A stretch of 64,000 bases of DNA from Synchiropus splendidus. Taxonomy: Eukaryota > Chordata > Actinopteri > Syngnathiformes > Callionymidae. A program made the position numbers and the translations under genes. This document shows, one piece after another, positions 1 to 13,100 of the stretch. The notes beneath the pieces were generated by a model that was given only the letters and a program-made list of their open reading frames with translations, was not told the origin of the DNA and searched no databases. Position 1 is the first letter of the stretch; each line of letters starts with the position of its first letter. Location of the stretch: positions 9,423,501 to 9,487,500 of the forward strand of contig NC_071347.1 in NCBI RefSeq assembly GCF_027744825.2. The letters are read 5' to 3'.

Positions 1-494
1 AAAAGAAATAATGCGTTCCAAGCCTTAAAACAGGCTTTTGTAGGAGTGAATGTAGAGTATCTGCTGCAGGTGCGCTGTTCCTCTATGTGTGTGGCCGCTG
101 CATGTGGGAGGGGTTGCCGAGTGAGTGACGTCTCTCCAGAAGTGAAGAGGTGCCCGGTGCGTGTCCAGCTCTGAATGTGCGCTTCTGTGCAGTTTGGCTG
201 TGACAAAGTCATCAACCAAGTAACGCTCTGTCCAAGACTCGCCTCATCCCTGTCCCAGCTCCAGCCCACAACAGGACATCAAACCCTCGAGTGTGGCTCC
301 AGCCTTGGAGGTGTGGAGAGCGAGCACCTCCCCTGTGACACTCTACCACGGTCCAGTGTGGAGACAGGAAAGGTTTTACACCTCAATATGAAGAAAAAAC
401 AGTCAGTAAATGTAGCTAACGGGACACGTCTGCATACAGAGGCTGTGTTATATACAATAACAAAGTGCGTCGTGGGTCAGCTGATCGGTCCGCG

Positions 495-640
495 CATGTT
501 ATGGTTTTTCCAGCTTTTTTCGGAGGCGTTCGAGTTCGGCATTTTCGTTCAAAATTTTCGCTCAAAATTTTTGCTCTTTGAAATCTGATTTGTTCGAAGT
601 CCAGGACGTTTGAAAACCGAGGTACCACTGTATTCTCTCC
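495..640. repeat. dispersed fish repeat, terminal fragment
   Basis: The segment has internally repetitive TTCG-containing phrases and ends in a phrase reading, on the minus strand, as tacagtggtacctcggtttt. That phrase resembles the end of a repeat I recall as common in teleost genomes. Only one end is recognisable, so the element is a fragment or badly decayed. The class (probably a DNA transposon) is inferred. Confidence 0.45.
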
Positions 641-1570
641 ACGCTTGCAAAACAATAGCAGAAACTTCTCAAAAGTCTCTAAATAAACAACAGCAACAAA
701 AACTGAAACAGCCAGATTCAGGTTGAATATCAGAACCGTGACTGACTAACCTGGTCTGCATGAAAAGCTGTGAGTGTTTGTTGGCTACTAAACACCAAAC
801 ACGTGACACAAAAACAGACCAGAACTTCTTAGATCCTTGTACCAGACCGAGTGACACACCCTGCTACTTCACTGTCCTCGCTAGCATCCACCGAACACGC
901 AGTGCAGCACTCTAAAAACAAGTCACATCTTTTCAGTCCCAGCGATTTGGGAGCAGTCCTCTCTGCCACACATGGAAACAAACCACACAACCACTGATGT
1001 GGAATGGCACGGTTGACTTCACACTCGACGTCTCGGCAACACACAAGCCGTCACCGAATCAACTTCTCTGTCGCTTATTCTCTTTGGCTTCTTGAGATGT
1101 TTTTGTTGAAGGGAAAAGAGCCAGCGCTGGTAACCAGGCGATGTAGCAAAGCAAGCATTACTTCCACTGGCTCCCATTTCTATGACAACAGCTTCAAAGG
1201 TCTGAGAGCACTGAGACCCCCACGTTACGCCAGCGAGGGAGTTCATTTGGCGCAGAGTGAAGGAAGGTAAAGAGATGAACGACAGGCTAAAAGCTACACT
1301 TACATTTCCTTTTTCTCCCCTCATTCACTATTTAAGTAGGTGGAAGTCACGTGCTTAAACTCATGTGAACCTGAACTTACTGTATGCTCGTGCACCATGA
1401 ATCATTCAGACCTTCTGCAAACTTCCCCACCACTGTTGTGTTGTGAGGTGGTGGTCAAACACAGAGAGGATAATGCTAGACTGAACATTATCACAGTCAG
1501 ACCAAAGAGTTCCACTGAGGGATAGTTTGGCAAATATGAATATGGCTTGATCGTATTCTAGATTTTGGCC

Positions 1571-1655
1571 CCTGCTCGGTGATAAACTGGGGACATGTCC
1601 AGGGCGTCTCTGTCCTTAGCCCCAAGTAGCTGGGATAAGCTCCAGTCCCATACAA
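1571..1655. repeat. degraded retroposon tail (fish type)
   Basis: The text contains the landmarks 'catgtccagggcgt' and 'agctgggataagctccag'. These match the tail shared by many teleost SINE/LINE copies (spacing landmarks: gtccagggtg, then agctgggataggctccag). It is short and mutated, with no target-site duplication visible. Confidence 0.45.
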
Positions 1656-4600
1656 CACAGAACCTGAGAATTCATCCCACCCTCATCTATGACCGTGACC
1701 TCACATAACCTCTGGCACACTCTGAATTAATTTAATGTTTTGTAATGGATTCATCGTGATTAATCGATATTCCACAATGATCGTATTTCAGATGAATCGG
1801 CACATGTGAGCTTGAACATCAGGCCGGATGTGTTTCAGTGAAGAGCGAGCTCTTTGCAACATCTTTTGTGCCTCTATACTGAGGTTTTTTTTACATCAAT
1901 TTTCCATCCTTCATCGTAGGTGTTTGGGTCTGAAATAGTTCCTAATAAAAATCATTGAAAATAGTAATTATATATCATCTGCAACATGATTTCATGTTGT
2001 TTTTCATTAATGTCCAGCACATGCTACAGGTCCCATGATGCAAAGCAACAGTTGAAGCACTCACAGGCTCTAAAACTTTGTGTATTCCTCAGTAAACAAG
2101 GCCATTTTCTGATAATAGTTTGACATCAATGGATCTCTTTGTGATCGAGTGAGGTGGATTCTATCATCCATGAGTGAAAGCTGGTTGCCTTTATTCAGGT
2201 GGAGCAGACTAAGAAATCTCTTTGCTTGAAAAAAGCCTGCATAAATTCATTCAGAGTGTTTTACTGTTTAAAACACACGTGCAACTGTAGACACACTTTT
2301 TGGCCTGTTCAATTTCCACATCCTCTTATTAAACGTGTGAATTTCCACCTATGAAAAGCACAGTTCCGGGTCAAACATGTTCATAATGAATGAAGCTGAA
2401 ACATGCTGTGTGAGAAACTGTCATGTATCCGATGCAGCCTTGGAGAGTCAGCGGACAAGAGAGAGCACAGAGAACTGGAGCGAGCTCAGCGGCCGGTTGA
2501 GCATGTCTAGTTCCTCCTCTTGTAACAACCACTTAGGTTTGCCAGTGTGCTAAAAACACCCAGTGTAAACTCTAATTTGAGGGCCAGTGTGCAGATGTAC
2601 GAGGTTATTTGAATTATGCAGAGTGTAAAAGAGAAGGCAGAAGAAAAAGAATGGCTTCTTGTGATCTAGCTTGGGCGGGCCACCTTTGCCAACTACTGCA
2701 GTGGCTCGCTATAAAAAGCTACTGGCTGCATCCGCTCCATATACTTAGTGAGAGGTAAGTATGGGGGCGCAGAAATGTAAATGAATGGCTGTAGAAGGAG
2801 GTCACCACCACAAGGGACACGATGAGGGACCTTTGCGACGTATCGTGTTCTGGAGGATCCTGCGCCAACATGCGGACTGGCGGGCGCTGGAGAAAACATG
2901 GTGAATTAGAGCGTCAGCCAAAGTTGTGAATCCAACCTCAGACAAACTCCTTTTAAAGATGAAAACTTCAAAGTTTGGTGTAATTTATGGCCCGTGGTCG
3001 TACACTGTTTACCCACATCTGTCTCAGCGTATGGCCCGAACATCTGGCCTCGCTGACAGCAACAGCGTCATGGCCACTCTTGTGCCGGTCTGTGGGCTGG
3101 TCCTGTTTCCTGCTCTTTTCTCACAGACTGGGCTCCGTCTATTTTTGTACCTGCTCTATGAATTAGTTAACTCTCAGAACTGAGTTACAGACAGCTTCCT
3201 GCCCGGGGATGGAGCTCGCTGTGAGGACTGATTCTACAGAAAGAGAGAATAAAAGTTGGACTTCATGAGCAGGGAACAAATGCATTGGAGGGCATTTTTT
3301 TTTTCTTTTATATGGAGCATAATTACAAATACAGAAATTAAATACATCTAAAATAAGGATGTAGTTAGACTGTTAATGGTTTATATGTGTGTCCTTAAGT
3401 GCTACTGACCTTTCCTGAATTTACTGCCACTCATTAGCACGAGTGTGTGTCAAATGCAAGGCACGAGGGCCAAATCTGGTCCTCCTAGTCTTTTCATGTG
3501 GCCTCAAGAGCTTTGTCTAAAAATATTGTAGGTATAACCCAATTCACAAAAAGCTAGATCACGACGAGATCACGAGATGTTCTGTATGCACTTGTTAACA
3601 TGCCAGAGACTCCTGTGAGAGGACGAGGGTCATGGGGCATAACTGTACAACTGGGATAAGCATGACTGAATGTGGCTAAACATGTCGAACTAAGGAGGCA
3701 CAACTTTCACTGACGCCTGTGACCACTGACCCACGGTCACTCATCATTGTCAAGTTCGTGGGCCTCATCTGAAGGCCCATTTATGTTCAACGCTCAATAC
3801 AGTTCCAGATATGGACGGAGCCTTCTGTCCGTGTTCTGTGTTCATTTCGTCCGTATTCCTCAAGGTTTCCTCGAAGCTTACTGATACGGACCAAACGGAG
3901 CAGTACCAGCGGAAACTGTGAGGGCGGTGTTGGGACACAAAGAAGACAACAATGGCAGAAATTCTCCGGTCGTGACACGGTATATTTAACGGAATCATCG
4001 ACCACTACCTCCTACAACGCTGCTTTTGTCTTTCCAAGAGGTACGTTATCATTACTTCTTTCACAGTCGCCATGTTGGTTTTGGAACTTGTTGTTGTCAT
4101 AAACTTTTTAGTCTGGGCTGCTCCCCCGGTGGATATATCGGTGAACAACAATACCAATGCAAAGACCGCATCATTTGACAACGGATCGAGTTCAGTTTCA
4201 TGCATAAAGGCAGCATAAATGGTCCTAAAGTGTGATCACTCACTGATGTAGTAGGTTGCTGGAGCCTGCTGGCCTTCAAATTGGAGAATGAGAAGGTTGC
4301 TTGTCTGACTGTCATGGCGCAGCCACAGTGCCACTCCTAAAATCACACCTCCTGTCAGCTGTGGAGACAAATGCTTCAATCATCTTCTGTCATGTGGTTG
4401 ATGTTTAGTTCACAGCAAAGAGGCCAGAGAATTCAGCTCTCCTCGTAACGTTCACACAAACAGACGAATCAGCTTCACTCACTTGTCAAAAGCGTATTTT
4501 AAGAGGCAGTAGCAAACTCGCTCAAGTACAGAGAGAAGGCTTGACAAAGAAAAATGTCAGTGGCTGCAAATGCTTAAATACTTTGCTGCGTATTGTCGAC

Positions 4601-6733
4601 TTTATCAGACAGAGGTGCTGGCGACCTTCCTGACCTGCTATGGTGACCTCTCTGCTGTCCTTTAGAGGAAGTGATGAGAGGAAATCCTGGCTTCACACTG
4701 AACCTTGACAGGGACTTTACTCTAGATTCCTAAACGTTATAAAAATAAATGTTCACGATAGCGAGATGTTATCAGCCGGGCTAAATTTAAACTGTTTATA
4801 TCTAGCATCGGCCAATACTTTGCCACAGCAGCTCTCCATTGTTCTCTCAGCAACAGGAAACTGGATCTTCAACATGAAAAATACCGAAACGAGGAAGAGA
4901 CACCTCAAATTTGTCACAATGACAAGCGCATAGCAGAGCTGGTGGAGGAAGCACTCGACTCACAGCATGTCCGGGATATGGAGACATTGTTTATCTTGTG
5001 GGGGGAAAAAAACACAAATGTGGGAATTTCTAAAAATCTTTAACATGTAATTCTGTGGGAGACAAAATTAAACATAAAGAGCAAAACAAATTCATAAATG
5101 TGATAGAAAGTATTTGTATCTCCTGATACCCACAGCAGTCTCTTTGCTTTGGTTGTTTTGTTTGTTATATAAACAAAAGAGATGCAGATGATTTGTAGCT
5201 CTTTTACTCTTCACTGTTCTCTCATTCACTTCTGCCTCCTCTTGCATAAAATGACACTTATTAAAGGGCAAGAAGGGGAAAACATTTCCCCTCTATTGAT
5301 GCTAAGCTCTATTGAGTCCCAGCAGGATGATTAACAGATGCCAGAAAATCTTTTTTTTAACATCGTGAGTACTCCACATTGGCTCATTCACACGTACATT
5401 GATGATGAACAGATAGCATGGAAAGCCAAATAAATTGAAAAATGAACTCACCCAGAAAATAAAATTGAGGAAGAATAACATGTATTTGATACATATGTTG
5501 CAGCCAGCCACCGCCATGATGCCAGATTCAGTCAGCTACAGTTTCTTTTTTTCCACCAAATCAGAAAGTGCAGGAGTGTGACCAGTTTGGAGCCCAACTG
5601 ACTCTGTTCAGGGGGATGAGTGTGCGGAGACTGCTGGAGAACAAACGCCTTCACGTTGGTAACTCCTCCTCCACCACCATGAGTGAAAGCTGAGACGAAG
5701 CGCTGCCCACCAGGAGGAGAGGACCGGACAACATGGCTACCATCTGCGGGCGCGAGAGGAAGGCCTCAGCTTGAAAGCTGAAGATTATTCCTATTCTATA
5801 AGGGCCACATAAAGTGCTGGGTCATCAAAAAGAAGAATAACTTTGATATTTTACAATCATGATTATGTGTAGGAAGACAAAAAAACACAAATCCATATAA
5901 ATCTGTGAAAATATGGAATGTGTTCATTATCATGAATAATTGAAAAATGAATGTTTTTCATGTCCTTAAATTACAGACAGATGTATTACCTCATTGAAGT
6001 ATGATATTTCATGATACAGTAGCTTTTGATGAAAGTGACCACTCGTCTGTTCCCTTCACAGGGTCTCACACTCACATCAGAACCAGTGTACGGCCAAGAA
6101 ACTCTCAACAATATCAATAATAATAAACCATGAAAACAATAATAAACAACACTTTTGAAAGTCGCTTTGGATTAAAGGTCATCGGCAGAATGACCTGAAA
6201 TATATTGTAATGTGAGGACATGTGGAGAGGAGAGACAAGGGAGAGGTGGAACAGAATCAATCGATGTCAAACATTACCAGGTACCAGGTAAAAGGAGAGG
6301 AGGAAGAGAGCAATGAGGTTCATAGTTGATGGTGCTGTTTCTAGCCAGCCATGCTGCCTTTAGAACCTTGGATTTTATCACTTCCTGCAAGAATTTCTTG
6401 AAGGTGGGGCCTAACCTGGCACCCATGTCGGGTATACAACCGATCCTCTGTGCAGAGCCAAAAATCAATGTGTTTTTCTATCTCACCTTGTCCATGATGA
6501 GGTCCTCTGTGAAGAGCTTGAGACCTGAATACTCGATATATTACCATGTCCTTAGCTCTTGTTTTTATTCAGCATGTTATGAGCAATATATATGACAGAT
6601 TTCCTCCTCTTTATCTTATGCTTGACTTCTCCCACGGATTTGGCGACATCTGCTGGCTGGTCTGGAACTATAATTGGCTGCTTATTCGGTATCAGCTAAC
6701 GTTTGAAGGAAGGAAGATTGGAAAGAGTCGGTC

Positions 6734-7475
6734 GTGTCTCCACTGACAGCCTCTCTGTCAGCCCTGGGGGAGCAGACCGTTCTCGGCATCGACAGTCCGG
6801 AGAGCGACATGCGTCAGTCATGCGGTGATAAATCGTCACGTGCACCACTTTCACTCCTCTCGGCTGCTGCTGGTGATCTGGGTGACTGTGCCGGTCACAG
6901 CTTCGGTGGGCAACAGTGTGGTGTTCCTGACCCGCACCTTCGAGCATGTGAGGGGGGGACTGCGATCCTCGGTGACAACAGGGAGAAGTTGCGGGACAGT
7001 GCGAGGATCAGTGCGTGAGAAGGAGGCTGAGACAAAGAGCTGGAGGAGGCAGCCGGGAAGGAGGGAGGGAGGGAGGGAGGGAGGGAGTGAGGGAGAGAGG
7101 CAGCCGAGCGTCGGTGTGAAGGAGGTGAGTCTGTGGGCAGCAACAGAGGAGGAACCAGTCGCTGTCCAGTCAGCACCACCGCGCGGCCCAAATTCTAACC
7201 CAAGCAGCGATCTCATCTCGACATCGTGGATCCATGAGACATGTGACGTCCGTGCTTCATGTGTTGCCATTGGCTACGATCATTTTGGAGACTGGCAGTC
7301 GATCAGCTTGGTGGAAGGTCCGATCACATCTGGGAGGGAATGCGCTGATTTGTCGGACGCTCGCTGAGAGACGACAGGTGGCTTCTTACGTAACCGCGGC
7401 CGAGGATGGTGGCATGGTGGCTGCACTCACCTCTGAGATGAAGGCAACTTACTGGAGAAATGCCTAAGGGTCGAG
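6734..7475 (+). promoter_or_regulatory. kcnc1: GC-rich 5' leader/promoter region of kcnc1
   Basis: The 740 bases before the kcnc1 start codon are much richer in G+C and CpG than the flank and lack a TATA box. Several upstream ATGs are present. The longest open frame, 6825-7367, has no recognisable product and closes about 110 bases before the channel start. The transcription start cannot be placed from sequence alone. The region is best read as a CpG-type promoter plus 5' UTR. Confidence 0.45.
7063..7093 (+). promoter_or_regulatory. GGGA tandem run, potential G-quadruplex
   Basis: Six GGG tracts separated by single A residues lie between 7063 and 7085, and a seventh lies at 7091-7093. This meets the textbook four-tract, short-loop G-quadruplex pattern on the coding strand. 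It sits about 390 bases before the kcnc1 ATG, in the promoter or leader. Folding and any effect on expression are inferred. Confidence 0.6.
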
Positions 7476-10090
7476 ATGGGCCTGAGCGACGACAAGGATC
7501 GCATTGTGATCAACGTGGGAGGGATCAGGCACCAGACGTACCGCAGCACCCTGAGAACCCTACCTGGGACCCGCCTGTCCTGGCTCGCCGAACCTGATGC
7601 GCCCAACCACTTTGACTATGACGCCAAGATCGAGGAGTTCTTCTTCGACCGCCACCCCGGCGTCTTCGCGCACATCCTCAACTACTACCGGACAGGTAAG
7701 CTGCACTGCCCCGCGGACGTGTGCGGACCCCTCTATGAGGAGGAGCTGGCCTTCTGGGGCATCGACGAGACAGACGTGGAGCCCTGCTGCTGGATGACCT
7801 ACCGGCAGCACCGGGAGGCCGAGGAGGCCCTTGATAGTTTCGGCGGGGGGGGACTGTTGGACCTGGCCAACGATGATCCGGAGCCCGAGCAGGAGCACGG
7901 GGAGGACGACGTGGACGAGATGACAAGGAGGCTGGCACACGCTGACAACACTGATGCCAGGGGTGGAAGCCTGTGGAGCCGCTGGCAGAAGCACGTCTGG
8001 GCTCTGTTTGAAGACCCCTACTCCTCTAAATATGCAAGGGTGAGTTCCTCGGGTTCTAGAGGCGCGCGCTTTCATGCACAGCAGCGGCATGGCAGGGTTT
8101 TCTTTTACCAAAAAAAAAGCAAAAGTGACTGTCCATATGACTTCCTGATGGTTCACTCACATGCTCCTGCAAGGTCTCACCTTCTCAGATCTGATGATGT
8201 CACCTCATCAACTATTTATCAACACAAATGCGCTCTGCTTTTACTTTAGTTTTCTGGACTTTTCCTGCAACACTTTAACACACTACCCAACACTTAATGA
8301 CAAAGATGAAAAATATGAACATTTTTATATTTTATTCCAAATATTAAACACCCAAATATATATAAAAAAGGAAATGGCAACATGCTATTATATTTTGTTA
8401 GAATTAATAGCTGACTATAAATTATTATTATTTAATATTATGTTGTCTGTTTATATTTGAACAGCTGGCTGTAGTCGTGGTGTCGTGACTTAAAGTACAA
8501 GTAATTTGAAATCCATCCATTTTCTTTTGTGTGTCTGAGGTTGGTTCGTGGGGGAAGCACTTGGGGCCCAGACTTTGTTCTCTCCAGCAACCCACTCCAG
8601 ATCTTTTGGGGGAATTATAAGGTGGTCTGAGGCCAACCAAGACTCCTACTTGTGACATGTTCTAAGCACCTCACCAGGCAGGCGTCGCAGAGGTGTCGTA
8701 AATTAATGATGCTTTGCCTTTTGGCTCAGCTCTTTCTTCACTGTGACAGACTGATGACATGCACCATCTTTTCCTTGCTTGTGAAAAAGAGTCCAAAACA
8801 CCTAAACTCCTCCACCTGGAGTCTCCTCTAAACTGGACCAGGGCCAACATCCTCACTGAGGCCCCCAAACTGAACTTCTGCCAGTACAATTGTAAAGAGA
8901 ATGGGTTTGGAAGCCCCATCATCAGCTTGACTTCCCTGTTGAAAAGAGCCTTTGTATGCTTGGTTAGTTATTTAAAACAGCTTCTTGAGGTCATCTAGGC
9001 TCTGAAAGGAAACCAAGATTGAGATCTAATTCAATTCAGCCAAACACAACGCTGGTGCGATGACTAGTGACAACAAGGGAGACCACCGAGTGACCTTCAG
9101 TCGATACACTGGCCCGTAACCCACTTAGCACAAAAAGTCATTTGGATTTGTATTTCTTTTTAAACTCAACAGCAGCAGATCAACAGCATGCACTGCTTTC
9201 CTTTGTCAAATCCTATCTCCATAACACAGGCATGTGTGGGCAGACTGTTTAACTAGGTCAGCATCGCAGCAGGAAAGTAGATCTTTGGCAAAAAAAAAAA
9301 AATCCACATTTTAAAATCAGGTTCATATTTCAGGACCTTGTTATTGGCAGCTCTCCGTCCCAGCTTTGCTAATGAGACAAATTCACACCTCCATCACCCC
9401 CCGCCATGCTTCCCTCTCACCGACTGCAGTGCGCACTCGCTGCTCCAACAGCTGTAGCAGACTCATCGGTGTAATTAGTTACCGAGTCACATCCAGCAAG
9501 TCTAAACTATCTTGACACGATCTGGCTCTCGCAGCCGGCCGCCGAACCCCCACGCTCCTCTCTACAGATAAACATTTCCCACGGTTCCTCTCTGTCCTAC
9601 ATTTACAACAAAAGCGAAGGCTGGATTGGAAGAGCTGCACCAAGACGGCGAAGATTATTCATTACACCTCAGACCCTCAGTTAATTACAGACTCTCTTCA
9701 CGGTGGATCCATCAGGAAAAACACTTGTCAGTCCACATCAGCGCAGGCCTGAGGTTTGCCATCAATTAGGCTGACAGTCACATTCTTCAGAGATCGATCA
9801 ACAGATCATTTAGACGGTCAAATGGAAACAAAACAACATTTTCATCAGTGACTTAGAGACGTCGCTAAAATTAGCTGCTTCAGTCACATATACAGCGAAA
9901 AGTCCTTCTGCCAGAAGGATGATATAATCTGTCCATCTGGTCCTGGGTCTACCTCAGGAGGGACCCTGTCCGCCTAAATGCAGGTTGGAAAAAAAACATG
10001 CGCTGTAAACACGTTCTGAAGAGATGAAGACTACACTTTTGCTATGGCTATGTAGTCAGTATTCCAGTCATATATATATATATATATGTA

Positions 10091-10158
<68 letters not shown>

Positions 10159-13100
10159 TTATTCATACATATATGTTGCTTATATATTTGCTGAACCCCA
10201 TTTAAAAATTCTATATTACATATAGGATTATTTATTTTCTTACTTCAATGTATATTTATTTCTGTACAGTAATGCCACATATATTATTTGACAAGTTTTG
10301 CTTTTATTGATATATTCTATTATTCCACATATATTTAGTTATATAAAAATAGTTAAACATTTGCATACAATACATATTGTCTTGTCTAATTTACATTTCT
10401 GTTTATGTTCTATGTTTCCCGCCATCTTAACTTATCATGGCACACGGCTGATTCCATATTCTAGTGTTTCTGACTCGTCATTATCGATGAAATGACACGC
10501 CAGATGACTTCTTCTACTCTTGATCACAGAGAAAAAAATAATTTATTATGTAATTAAGCATTCATTTTAACGTCTTGGAGTTAGCTACATGTAGTAATAA
10601 TAATCCTGCATAGACAAGATAGTGTGGTTGAGTAGGAGTTTGTCCTATTTTCCCTCCTAAATGGAAATAAAAACAGAATTATTATTATCGTAACATCTCA
10701 TTAAACTAAGTCATTATTGCTTGACGTCTTTGTTGAACCCAAACAAGGCGTCTCTACCACCTAAGACTGCAAACTGAGTCTTGTGTTTTACCGTTGCACC
10801 TTAACAACTGTATGATATAAAATCTCTGTGAGCAGAGAATATGCTGTTCAAAAATGGACCAGAAGCTCAGGGGAGTAACTCAGCAGTAATCAGAGTCGAG
10901 CCATTAAAAGATCAAGTGCGACACACTCGCTGCTCGACCCTGTCTCAGGAAGTGGACTTTTTTCAATGGCGATGTTTTTAGTACTTTGTTCAATGGCGTC
11001 GCTGGGCAAATCCCACCAGACCTGAATAAATGTTCTATAAAAGCAAAATTAATTTGCTCTGAATTCCCATCCAATGAAGTGCCAAGGCAACAAACAAACA
11101 AATATCTTAATACCAACTAAGGCGTCTGCTATGTTTCCACTCACAAAAGGCCACTACATGACTTTTTGCTGTTGCTGACTATATTTTTTGGTAGTATTTA
11201 ATATTAAATAGTCTCTCACCATGGGGGACTGATTTCATGTCCCCCCTTTTTAATGGAAACCACAGTTGCACAAGGGTTTTGTTTGTTTGCTCAGATGTTC
11301 CGCTCCACTTGGTTTCCGGTTGAGTCTGAATAAGCTTGTGAGTGGCTGTTATGTTGTGTCTCACTCGAAATGGACTGACCATCCCTTTGCTTTTAGAGAA
11401 TGTTGACCACCTTTAGTCAGGAACAGGGGTTGAGTTAAATGATAGACTCTCATCATATTCATCATTAAACTGTTGCAGTGCATTATGAGAGAGCCGACAA
11501 CATATGAACTGTCAGAAAAGTAAATCAATGAAAGAAATGAATAATAAGTGTGCTATTCATAATACTGAGAACCACTGTCACCGTGAAGATTTGCGTCGTG
11601 GTAGTTGGGATTCACGGTGGTGTAGCACCACCATCATGCTTAACCGCTCTTCATAAAAATCAACATGCATAAAGCGAAAACTCAGCGCAGTCCACTCTCA
11701 GCGGAGAAGATGGATGAGTCGTACCAAATGTAATATGTAATTTAATATCAGCAAGCTGGTGCGGATCCATAGTGATGCGTGGAACATAATCACATCCTCT
11801 TTCACAAACAGATGCTAAATGTTGACGCCGTGCCACAGAACAAAGAGGGAAACCTGCCGTCAGAACAACGGCGCTCAAACAAACGGCTTCCCCCTCCGCG
11901 CAAACATGGACGGGAAACAGTCTTTTATGAGCTGCAGCGATTTCCTCCACACAATCCAATGAATGGACAGTGATGAGACGTGATGATCGGGGCCTGTTTT
12001 CTCTCTCTTGCTATGGCAACACAGTGAATGACTCGGGAGATGATTCTCCGCCTCCCTGTGGAATACTTCCTCGTGCCGAGACATGCTCACTCCCTGATTC
12101 ATTCATTACTCCACCCAGCTACTTAACACTGATGTGCATTAGCTCCAGCAGATGCCTCACTTAGTGTCATAAAAACAAGCTGGTATCGATAGAACTTTGT
12201 GATTTATAAAGAATCTGTCTTCCCCGGCTCTCTCTCTCTCCACTGTCCAACTATTATAAAGTATCGATCCCACGCTCCCTTCGGACCTATGGCTTATATC
12301 TGTTTCCCCACTATCGAAAGACAGTGAAGTGGCTGGATGGTATCTCATCCTGCAAACCACTATGATCAGAGGAGGATAAGACCGAGACAGGGTTGCAATC
12401 AATAGACAAGAGAGAACACTGCATCCGCTACACCCGCGTTGTGAACGTCAGAAATATCCCACCCCAAATCTCATGAAATGCGATCGTCTGGTCAATACGC
12501 AATGAAAGCTGAAGTAGCTCACGTCCATTAAGCACAATATAAGAAACATGTGCGGCCGCCGGAGCGTTGCGACAACCTTGTGGTGATCAGCTGGTCGGAA
12601 TGACCGAAGGGAAGAGCCCCCGCTAAATTTAGTCGCCAGGTCGGCAACGACGTCCTGTCTTTCGCAGCTGCAGCTAGCTCTCTGTAATTCTGCATGGAGC
12701 CTGCCCTTGAAAATGCCGTGACCTTGAGATAGAGCCAAGAGAGGGAGGAGGGAGGAGGGGGAAATCATGTGGAGCACACATTGATTGTCTGCCTCATAAT
12801 GGTACTTGTGAATCAAGAGCTGAGAAAGGAGGTGTGTCGCTGCAACTGCTGATTCAGACAATAAATTAAATACACTATGTCCTGGAAAATGCTTTATTGC
12901 GCTCAGTCGCTGCACAGGATTGGCGCTGCTGGTTGTATCAGAGCACATTTACGCGCTTAGCGGCCTAAAAATGATGCCTTGGGAAAGTGTTTCTAGAAGG
13001 GGAAAGTCACCTGGTTGTGGAAGGAAGTGGAGAGTGAAATCTCATGAAGTGAAATGACAGTCATGATCCCTTTTCAATGTGTACCAGCCAATTCTTAAAC

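Larger units (their letters stand above)
1..6730. other. gene-free upstream flank of kcnc1
   Basis: I see no open frame with recognisable protein similarity or a plausible exon chain on either strand. The stretch has average to AT-rich composition, several degraded interspersed repeats (listed separately near 495-640 and 1571-1655) and short homopolymers. In human the next gene on this side of KCNC1 is MYOD1, and nothing resembling a bHLH exon is visible here. Distal regulatory elements for kcnc1 could lie here but cannot be named from one sequence. Confidence 0.55.

Noticed and set aside
175..588. 137-codon open frame in the left flank
   Set aside because: No recognisable similarity, and its end lies in a dispersed repeat.
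6825..7367. 180-codon open frame upstream of kcnc1
   Set aside because: It contains the GGGA run read as Arg/Glu/Gly repeats, has no domain and sits in the presumed 5' UTR. It could at most act as an upstream open frame.
7560..8156. 198-codon open frame antisense to kcnc1 exon 1
   Set aside because: GC-rich coding exons commonly leave antisense frames open; it has no recognisable domain and crosses the exon 1 donor.
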